From contig CADBQZ010000065.1 of assembly GCA_902796865.1 (NCBI GenBank), positions 1 to 12,303 of the forward strand: a DNA stretch of 12,303 bases. The letters run 5' to 3'. Origin of the DNA: an uncultured Ruminococcus sp. Its GTDB lineage: Bacteria > Bacillota > Clostridia > Oscillospirales > Ruminococcaceae. Below, one piece after another: positions 8,006-12,303 of the stretch (position 1 is the stretch's first letter; the number at the start of each line of letters is the position of its first letter). Under the pieces are notes generated by a model, which searched no databases, was not told the DNA's origin, and was given only the letters and a program-made list of their open reading frames with translations. The position numbers were made by a program, and so were the translations under genes.

Positions 8006-8830
8006 TCAATAGAAAATGTCGATAACGGTCGTAAATACAAACATAAACGGAGCTGTAAAAACAACACTGTCAAAACGATCCATAAATCCGCCGTGTCCCG
8101 GCATTATGTTTCCGTAATCCTTTATGCCGAACTTTCTCTTCACAACTGATGCAGAAAGGTCACCAAGCGTACCTATCACTGCCATAAGCATTCCGAGAAT
8201 GAACACTGAGAAATAGTTTGCACGAACCTTTGTATCATAATAACCTTCCATGATCTTAGTATATATAAAGCTAATAAGTATAAACAAAAAGCCTGTTATA
8301 AGTATACCGCCGATCAGTCCTTCTATTGTTTTTTTAGGACTTATCTCCGGACAAAGCTTGTTTTTACCCATAAATGTTCCGACAAAATATGCCCCTGAAT
8401 CAGCGAGCCATGCTCCGCAAAGTCCCATTATAAGATAAATAAGTCCGTTTGTAGGATCAGATTTATGTATAATTATAAGCGTACTCATAGCGTTTGTGAT
8501 AAGTACAGAAACTGCAAGTATAAAGAATATCTTTTCAAGACTTACCGTTTTATGCTTTAAAAGCATACCGCCGAAAATACATATCACATATAAAAATGTT
8601 ATAAGAAAGCTGAATTTCGTTGCTGCCCAAAACGGTAAAAGAAAGGCATATAAAAGTGACGGTATAAATGCGATAGGCATATTTTCGCATTTGCCTGCTT
8701 TTAATACTTCATAGACCATTCCTGTCGTTATAAGTCCCAGCGCTATATTCAAAACGATAGTATTATGAAAAAATAATACTACAGCCGCTATAACTATACC
8801 TACCGCTGCTGATACGATCCTTACTGCCAT
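8006..8830 (-). CDS. cdsA: Phosphatidate cytidylyltransferase (CDP-diglyceride synthase)
   Basis: CdsA is an integral membrane enzyme that makes CDP-diacylglycerol from phosphatidic acid and CTP, the branch point for phosphatidylglycerol, cardiolipin and other phospholipids. The 274 residues are mostly hydrophobic, with about seven or eight membrane segments. Two conserved blocks appear: AWLADSGAYFVG (140-151) followed by LCPEISPKKTIEG (159-171), and the family signature from S228 to D254. The signature reads SVVKR, then GIKDYGN, then PGHGGFMDRFD, and includes the catalytic acidic residues. All signature residues are present. The ribosome binding site GGAGGTG is encoded by the last codons of uppS, so translation is probably coupled. 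A terminator-like hairpin follows the stop codon. Confidence 0.97.
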   Translation of the reverse strand: MAVRIVSAAVGIVIAAVVLFFHNTIVLNIALGLITTGMVYEVLKAGKCENMPIAFIPSLLYAFLLPFWAATKFSFLITFLYVICIFGGMLLKHKTVSLEKIFFILAVSVLITNAMSTLIIIHKSDPTNGLIYLIMGLCGAWLADSGAYFVGTFMGKNKLCPEISPKKTIEGLIGGILITGFLFILISFIYTKIMEGYYDTKVRANYFSVFILGMLMAVIGTLGDLSASVVKRKFGIKDYGNIMPGHGGFMDRFDSVVFTAPFMFVFTTVIDIFY

Positions 8831-8833
8831 AGA

Positions 8834-9574
8834 TCAAACACCTCCGAATCTTCTTGAACGGCTGTTGAATTCCACGATAGCATCATCAAGATCACGAGGC
8901 GAAAAATCCGGCCAGAGAATATCCGTGAAATAAAATTCAGCATATGCAGACTGCCAGATAAGGAAATTCGAGATCCTCTCCTCGCCGCTCGGTCTTATCA
9001 TAAGATCAACATCCGGGACATCAAGAGTATAAAGATATTGTCCGAACAGATCTTCCGTTATATCTTCCGGTTCTATCTCTCCGTTTTTCACACGCTCCGA
9101 GAGCTGTTTTGCAGCGTGTACTATATCATCACGTCCGCCGTAGTTTATCGCAAGGAGCATCGTCATCTCACGTCTGTCTTTTGTTTCCTCTTCAAGATCG
9201 TTCATCTTTTTCTGAAGATCGTCATCAAAGATAGTCTTATCGCCCAAAAAAAGCATTCGTGTACCTTCACCAAGATAATTACGCACGTCAACTATATACT
9301 CTCTGAAAAGTTCGATTATTGCATCGACCTCGTCCTTAGGACGTTTCCAGTTTTCCGTTGAGAAAGCATAGAAGGATATATTCTTTACACCTATATCCTT
9401 ACAGTATCTTGCTATCTTTTTGAAAGTCTTTGCGCCCTCTCTGTGTCCGAACTTTCTCGGAAGAGCACGTTTTTTTGCCCATCTTCCGTTTCCGTCCATT
9501 ATAAATGCGATATGCTCAGGTATATTCTGTGGAAGCTGTTCACTGCTTTTTTTATTTTTTCTGAATAATGCCAT
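8834..9574 (-). CDS. uppS: Isoprenyl transferase (undecaprenyl diphosphate synthase)
   Basis: UppS is a cis-prenyltransferase. It adds eight isopentenyl units to farnesyl diphosphate to form the C55 diphosphate that becomes the lipid carrier for peptidoglycan and wall polymers. The 246 residues contain AFIMDGNGRWA (23-33; catalytic D27), FGHREGA (42-48), FYAFSTENWKRP (68-79) and the diphosphate-binding RPSGEERISNFLIWQ (194-208). WPDFSP (221-226) lies near the end. The first 18 residues are a charged extension before the conserved core, as in many Firmicutes. AAGGA lies about 7 bases before the ATG, in the 16-base gap after frr. The last codons (Gly-Gly-Val) form the cdsA ribosome binding site. 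Its substrate isopentenyl diphosphate comes from the pathway that includes dxr and ispG in the same cluster. Confidence 0.97.
   Translation of the reverse strand: MALFRKNKKSSEQLPQNIPEHIAFIMDGNGRWAKKRALPRKFGHREGAKTFKKIARYCKDIGVKNISFYAFSTENWKRPKDEVDAIIELFREYIVDVRNYLGEGTRMLFLGDKTIFDDDLQKKMNDLEEETKDRREMTMLLAINYGGRDDIVHAAKQLSERVKNGEIEPEDITEDLFGQYLYTLDVPDVDLMIRPSGEERISNFLIWQSAYAEFYFTDILWPDFSPRDLDDAIVEFNSRSRRFGGV
8839..8845 (-). promoter_or_regulatory. cdsA ribosome binding site inside the uppS coding end
   Basis: Minus-strand GGAGGTG is read as part of the final Gly-Gly-Val codons of uppS and lies about 10 bases before the cdsA ATG. The genes are separated by 3 bases, which fits translational coupling. 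Confidence 0.65.
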
Positions 9575-9590
9575 TTTAATCCTTCCCGGA

Positions 9591-10145
9591 TCAGATGCTC
9601 ATGACCTCTTTTTCCTTTTCGGAAACAAGAGAATCTATATTTTTACAGAACTTGTCTGTGAGCTTCTGTGTCTCATTTTCGAGATCCTTCTGATCGTCTT
9701 CAGTTATCTCGCCGTCTTTTTTCATCTTCTTTATATCGTCAATAGCATCACGCCTGATAGCTCTTACAGCGACCTTTGTTTCCTCGCCCATCTTCTTTAT
9801 TTCCTTGCAAAGCTCTTTACGCTTTTCCTCGGTAGGCTGTGGAAATACAAGTCTTATAACTTTACCGTCATTTGTCGGTGTTATTCCTATGTCAGATGTG
9901 AGAAGTGCCTTTTCTATAGCCTTTAATGTTGAAACATCCCACGGCTGTATAAGAAGTATCCTTGATTCGGATACGGATACAGCTGCCATCTGATTTATAG
10001 GTGTAGGCACACCATAATAATCTACCATAACTTTATCAAGTATAGAAGGATTAGCCCTTCCTGCTCTTACCGCAGCAAATTCGCCAACAAGTCTGTCTAC
10101 CGACTTGTTCATTTTACTTTCAGCCTTTTTGATCCTTTCGTTCAT
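9591..10145 (-). CDS. frr: Ribosome recycling factor
   Basis: Frr works with elongation factor G to split post-termination ribosomes. The 184-residue protein is almost exactly the usual 185. It shows the three-helix bundle and small beta domain pattern: FAAVRAGRANPSILD (23-37), VDYYGVPTPINQMA (41-54), IQPWD (66-70), NDGKVIRLVFPQPTEEKRKEL (92-112 region) and IRRDA (130-134) before a long charged C-terminal helix. The conserved RAGRA and IRRDA segments, which contact the ribosome, are intact. The ATG at 10143-10145 lies 3 bases after the pyrH stop, and its AGGAGG ribosome binding site is within pyrH. The pair pyrH-frr is one of the most conserved neighbourhoods in bacteria. Confidence 0.98.
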   Translation of the reverse strand: MNERIKKAESKMNKSVDRLVGEFAAVRAGRANPSILDKVMVDYYGVPTPINQMAAVSVSESRILLIQPWDVSTLKAIEKALLTSDIGITPTNDGKVIRLVFPQPTEEKRKELCKEIKKMGEETKVAVRAIRRDAIDDIKKMKKDGEITEDDQKDLENETQKLTDKFCKNIDSLVSEKEKEVMSI

Positions 10146-10148
10146 TAC

Positions 10149-10859
10149 TTATTCCTCCTCAATTATTGTTCCGATGGATGCACCCATAGCTGCATCATAT
10201 ATATTGTCCGGTCTGCTCAGATCAAAAACAAGCATCTTCATTCCGTTGTCACGGCACATAGTTGCAGCTGTACTGTCCATTACACCGAGTTCATCGTTTA
10301 ATACATCGCTGAATGTAAGGCGCTCAAATTTAACAGCATCGCTGAATTTATGCGGATCCTTGTTGTAAACACCATCTACCATAGTAGCTTTGAAGAAAAT
10401 ATCTGCATCTGTTTCAACAGCTCTCAATGCCGCAGCAGTATCGGTCGAGAAGAAAGGATTTCCCGTGCCGCAGCCGAATATTACTATCCTGCCTTTTTTC
10501 ATATGTGCCAAAGCTTTATTTCTTATATAAGGCTCTGCGACCTGCTGCATAGTTATAGCTGTCTGTACTCTTACGTTCATATCAAGCGACTCGAGTACAT
10601 CAGCGATAGCAAGAGCATTTATAGTTGTCGCAAGCATTCCCATATGGTCTGCTCTTGTTCTGTCCATGCCTCCGCTTGAACGTCCTCTCCAGAAGTTTCC
10701 GCCGCCTACGACTATTCCTATCTGCACTCCTGCTTCAGCACACTTTTTGATGCTTTTACAGATCTCGGTTATGACACTGTAATCAAGACCAAATTTCTTT
10801 TCTCCGGCAAGCGCTTCGCCGGAAAGCTTTAACAATATTCTTTTATATCCGGTACCCAT
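10149..10859 (-). CDS. pyrH: UMP kinase
   Basis: PyrH phosphorylates UMP to UDP with ATP. It is a hexameric enzyme of the amino-acid-kinase fold, typically activated by GTP and inhibited by UTP. The 236 residues include the phosphate loop KLSGEAL (11-17), GGGNFWRGR (52-60), DRTRADHMGMLATTINALA (66-84) and the UMP and acceptor site GTGNPFFSTDTAA (131-143). DGVYNKDP (162-169) and MDSTA (194-198) follow. Length and motifs are standard. GAGGTG lies 5 bases before the ATG, and a good promoter lies about 90 bases upstream, which makes pyrH the apparent first gene of the cluster. The C-terminal Glu-Glu-Glu codons double as the ribosome binding site of frr. The usual upstream partners rpsB and tsf are not adjacent. 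Confidence 0.98.
   Translation of the reverse strand: MGTGYKRILLKLSGEALAGEKKFGLDYSVITEICKSIKKCAEAGVQIGIVVGGGNFWRGRSSGGMDRTRADHMGMLATTINALAIADVLESLDMNVRVQTAITMQQVAEPYIRNKALAHMKKGRIVIFGCGTGNPFFSTDTAAALRAVETDADIFFKATMVDGVYNKDPHKFSDAVKFERLTFSDVLNDELGVMDSTAATMCRDNGMKMLVFDLSRPDNIYDAAMGASIGTIIEEE
10153..10159 (-). promoter_or_regulatory. frr ribosome binding site inside the pyrH coding end
   Basis: Minus-strand AGGAGGA lies 8 to 9 bases before the frr ATG and is encoded by the three terminal Glu codons of pyrH (GAG GAG GAA). Termination of pyrH translation would place ribosomes next to the frr start. Confidence 0.7.
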
Positions 10860-10902
10860 TTTTCACCTCAGAATTTATTTTTTAACTTAAATATGTTTAT
10901 AA

Positions 10903-10931
10903 TACCAAAAGCTCTGAATGATCTTTCGGTA
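10903..10931 (-). other. Stem-loop in the pyrH leader
   Basis: In the minus-strand RNA, UACCGAAAG pairs with CUUUUGGUA, giving 9 bp including one G-U pair and an 11-base loop. It would begin a few bases after the predicted pyrH transcription start. No T-run follows, so it does not look like a terminator. A mRNA-stabilising leader hairpin or a DNA operator dyad are both possible, as is chance in AT-rich DNA. Confidence 0.35.
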
Positions 10932-10944
10932 ACACCCATATTCT

Positions 10945-10973
10945 ATTTTACACTAAAATCATTATATTGTAAA
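10945..10973 (-). promoter_or_regulatory. Predicted sigma-A promoter of the pyrH cluster
   Basis: On the minus strand, TTTACA (10968-10973) is followed after exactly 17 bases by TAAAAT (10945-10950). Each hexamer matches the consensus in 5 of 6 positions. Transcription would start near 10938, leaving a leader of about 80 bases before pyrH. This is the only good promoter I see for the leftward cluster. Confidence 0.65.
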
Positions 10974-11049
10974 GGGTATTTTAATAAATTCCCGAAAATT
11001 ATCACATTTATGATTTGTAAGATGATATATTCACAATTATTTTGACTTA

Positions 11050-11065
11050 AAATGCTATTGCATTT
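11050..11065. promoter_or_regulatory. Inverted repeat overlapping the thioesterase -35, candidate operator
   Basis: AAATGC-TATT-GCATTT is a perfect 6-bp inverted repeat with a 4-base centre, and it covers the -35 hexamer at 11058-11063. This position is typical of a repressor site. No regulator gene is nearby, and a short palindrome in AT-rich DNA can arise by chance. Confidence 0.3.
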
Positions 11066-11086
11066 GAAAGCATAACGTGTTATAAT
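11058..11086 (+). promoter_or_regulatory. Predicted extended -10 promoter of the thioesterase gene
   Basis: A perfect TATAAT (11081-11086) is preceded by TGT, forming the extended -10 element TGnTATAAT. TTGCAT (11058-11063) sits 17 bases upstream as a weak -35. Transcription would start near 11093, only about 17 bases before the ATG, so the leader is little more than the ribosome binding site. Confidence 0.7.
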
Positions 11087-11096
11087 ATCCTCATAG

Positions 11097-11103
11097 AGGA
11101 GGT
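11097..11103 (+). promoter_or_regulatory. Ribosome binding site of the thioesterase gene
   Basis: AGGAGGT, full complementarity to the 16S rRNA end, lies 6 bases before the ATG at 11110. It fixes the start codon and suggests efficient translation. Confidence 0.75.
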
Positions 11104-11109
11104 AACAGT

Positions 11110-11544
11110 ATGCCTGTTGTTTATAAATTTGAAAGGACCGCAAATTATTATGAGACCGACAGAATGGACGTTGTACATCACTCTAACTATATCAGATGGT
11201 TCGAGGAAGCACGAGTAGAGTTCATGAAGGCTGCCGGCTGTCCATATGATAAAATGGAGCAAAACGGCATCATGATGCCTGTTCTCGAAGTAAACTGTAC
11301 ATATAAGAATTCTGTAAGATTCGGTGAAACGGTAATAATCCATACACATATAAGCAAATTCAACGGATTCAAAACAGAAGTAAGCTATGAAGTATACGGA
11401 AAGGATAACGGAGAACTAAAAGCCTGCGGTTCAAGTACGCACTGTTTTTCAAACACTTCATTGAAACCTGTACGCATAAAAAACACCGCTCCGGAGATAT
11501 ACGATAAGTTCAAAAATGCTCTGGAAGGAACAGATATTATCTGA
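11110..11544 (+). CDS. Hotdog-fold acyl-CoA thioesterase, YbgC/4-hydroxybenzoyl-CoA thioesterase family
   Basis: Small cytoplasmic thioesterase of 144 residues, the normal size for a single hotdog domain. The signature YYETDRMDVVHHSNYIRWFEE starts at residue 13. Its D17 matches the catalytic aspartate of the 4HBT family, and H24-x-N26-Y27 matches the conserved H-x-N-Y. The rest fits the beta sheet of the fold: PVLEVNCTYKNSVRFGETV, then a strand around SYEVYGKDNGELKACG, then THCFSN. Such enzymes act as dimers or tetramers and hydrolyse acyl-CoA thioesters, but the substrate cannot be read from sequence. It is a lone gene on the plus strand with its own promoter and terminator, diverging from pyrH. 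It belongs to the YbgC/FadM-like group, but no tol-pal genes are here, as expected for a Gram-positive. I therefore leave the symbol empty. Confidence 0.9.
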   Translation: MPVVYKFERTANYYETDRMDVVHHSNYIRWFEEARVEFMKAAGCPYDKMEQNGIMMPVLEVNCTYKNSVRFGETVIIHTHISKFNGFKTEVSYEVYGKDNGELKACGSSTHCFSNTSLKPVRIKNTAPEIYDKFKNALEGTDII

Positions 11545-11558
11545 TATATAATAATAAG

Positions 11559-11600
11559 CCCCTGAACAGTTCACAAATCTGACTGCTCAGGGGTATTTTA
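11559..11600. terminator. Bidirectional terminator between convergent genes
   Basis: CCCCTGAACAGT (11559-11570) pairs with ACTGCTCAGGGG (11582-11593) across an 11-base loop. The rightward RNA has one A-C mismatch and is followed by UAUUUUA. In the leftward RNA the same position becomes a G-U pair, so the stem is fully paired, and it is followed by CUUAUUAUUAU. It lies 15 bases after the thioesterase stop and 18 bases from the end of the convergent transporter-ATPase gene, so it probably serves both. Confidence 0.75.
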
Positions 11601-11610
11601 TATCTATTGC

Positions 11611-12303
11611 CTATATCACAAGCGTTAAGTTATTGAGTCCGAGTGAATTGACATACCTTGCATCTTTTACTATCATCATTATCATTCGCAAACCGATATG
11701 TTCTGTCGGATTATCATTTTGATGAAGTTCAAGAAACTTTACAGGATCAAAATAACGGCAGTTGTCTCTGAATCTCAGTATGGTCTCTTCTTTTTTTATC
11801 ACCATGCGAATGTCCATACTGTGTTCTTTTTCTTCATTTGCCATGCCATGCTTAACAACATTGCCTGCCAATTCTTCGATACAAAGTGCTATTATTTTAC
11901 TGCTTCGATCATCACAGCCGGACTCACGGCAGGCGTGTTCTGCCTGTGCTGAAGCAGCTGAAACATCTTCGGAATTCGCAACTGAAAATTCAAAACAGAA
12001 TGCGTCCTCTGTGCCAAAATTTTCTGGCAGAAGAGAAAAGCTTTCGGCATTTAAAGCCGGCTTTTTATTTATTACTGTTACAATAATCGCTATCATAGTA
12101 AGTGCCAGTATCTCGCCGCAGAGAAATGAGAGCCAGACACCGTTTACTTTCATAAAGCTGCTGAGTACAAAAGCCGAAGCTGCCGGAAAAACAAGATTCT
12201 GTGCAATTGATATAGTACAGGTGAATCTTGTATGATCTATGCCCTGATAGTAATTTTTGAAGCAAGTATTGAATGCACACGGCACCAGCGACAGAACAAA
12301 AAA
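11611..12303 (-). CDS. MATE-type transporter fused to a C-terminal HATPase (anti-sigma/RsbW-like) domain, partial
   Basis: The frame is open to the right edge, so the N-terminus is missing and 230 C-terminal residues are visible. Visible residues 1-80 resemble the last part of a MATE efflux protein: KNYYQGIDHTRF, then two hydrophobic helices (about 28-50 and 55-78) with VNGVWLSF between them. A linker leads into a soluble domain (about 100-230) of the GHKL ATPase type. Its N-box is EELAGNVVKHG (143-153), with E144 and N148 spaced as in SpoIIAB and RsbW. A G1-like DNCRYFDP (180-187) and a G2-like IGLRMIMMIV (203-212) follow, and the protein ends LGLNNLTLVI. No phospho-acceptor histidine domain is seen. 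The G1 glycine usual after DxG is replaced by cysteine. The role is unknown: perhaps a transporter gated by ATP binding, or a membrane-tethered serine kinase or anti-sigma-like switch. The gene converges on the thioesterase gene. Confidence 0.75.
   Translation of the reverse strand, partial: FFVLSLVPCAFNTCFKNYYQGIDHTRFTCTISIAQNLVFPAASAFVLSSFMKVNGVWLSFLCGEILALTMIAIIVTVINKKPALNAESFSLLPENFGTEDAFCFEFSVANSEDVSAASAQAEHACRESGCDDRSSKIIALCIEELAGNVVKHGMANEEKEHSMDIRMVIKKEETILRFRDNCRYFDPVKFLELHQNDNPTEHIGLRMIMMIVKDARYVNSLGLNNLTLVI

Larger units (their letters stand above)
10860..11109. other. Divergent intergenic region between pyrH and the thioesterase gene
   Basis: This 250-base AT-rich stretch separates two divergently transcribed genes. 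It holds the predicted pyrH promoter, a dyad in the pyrH leader, the thioesterase promoter with an overlapping inverted repeat, and the two ribosome binding sites. The part from about 10975 to 11045 shows nothing I can name. No tRNA, T-box or recognisable riboswitch is visible. Confidence 0.7.

Noticed and set aside
9420..9926. Hydrophobic plus-strand frame of 168 codons that looks like a membrane protein
   Set aside because: The hydrophobicity comes from the complement of charged Lys/Glu codons in uppS and frr, both of which are intact.
10860..11109. Possible riboswitch or T-box in the divergent intergenic region
   Set aside because: Only one simple stem is visible in the pyrH leader. There is no terminator/antiterminator pair and no motif of a known riboswitch class.
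10943..11143. Minus-strand 66-codon frame upstream of pyrH, as a possible small gene
   Set aside because: It overlaps the thioesterase start and both promoters, has low-complexity AT-driven composition, and shows no convincing ribosome binding site.
11762..12235. Plus-strand open frame of 157 codons antisense to the transporter-ATPase gene
   Set aside because: No family resemblance and no good start context. The minus frame carries clear ATPase motifs.
1..12303. CRISPR arrays, insertion sequences, prophage genes, tRNA or rRNA genes
   Set aside because: No regularly spaced repeats, transposase-like frames, terminal inverted repeats flanking a gene, or RNA gene signatures were seen while reading the window.

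Overview
The window looks like the chromosome of a low-GC Firmicute of class Clostridia, most likely Ruminococcus or a close relative. This rests on a Gram-positive type PolC replicase, the order pyrH-frr-uppS-cdsA-dxr-rseP-ispG-polC, a histidine-biosynthesis regulatory subunit (hisZ) next to it, AGGAGG-type ribosome binding sites before nearly every gene, and sigma-A-like promoters. The species call is an inference from general resemblance.

Layout. Almost everything is read leftward (minus strand). From right to left, a compact housekeeping cluster runs from 10859 to 249: UMP kinase, ribosome recycling factor, undecaprenyl diphosphate synthase, CDP-diglyceride synthase, DXP reductoisomerase, RseP-type site-2 protease, IspG and PolC. 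Gaps are 1 to 21 bases, except for a 70-base gap between cdsA and dxr that holds a strong intrinsic-terminator hairpin. A predicted promoter for pyrH lies at 10945-10973. At the far left, hisZ starts at 180 under its own predicted promoter and runs off the window.

To the right of pyrH is a 250-base divergent intergenic region, then a rightward single gene (11110-11544) for a small hotdog-fold acyl-CoA thioesterase with a good extended -10 promoter. It ends at a hairpin shared with the convergent last gene. That gene (11611 to beyond 12303, minus strand, 5' end missing) encodes the end of a MATE-type transporter fused to a cytoplasmic anti-sigma/histidine-kinase-like ATPase domain.

How the genes fit together. 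Dxr and IspG are the second and the next-to-last steps of the MEP isoprenoid pathway. UppS uses the resulting isopentenyl units to make the C55 lipid carrier for the cell wall, and CdsA makes CDP-diacylglycerol for phospholipids. PyrH supplies pyrimidine nucleotides, Frr recycles ribosomes and PolC replicates the chromosome. The cluster therefore ties nucleotide, translation, envelope-lipid and replication functions into one growth-linked block, an arrangement common in Firmicutes. I found no mobile element, CRISPR array, tRNA or rRNA. The least ordinary items are the transporter-ATPase fusion and the terminator hairpin inside the cluster. I see no convincing undescribed multi-gene system.
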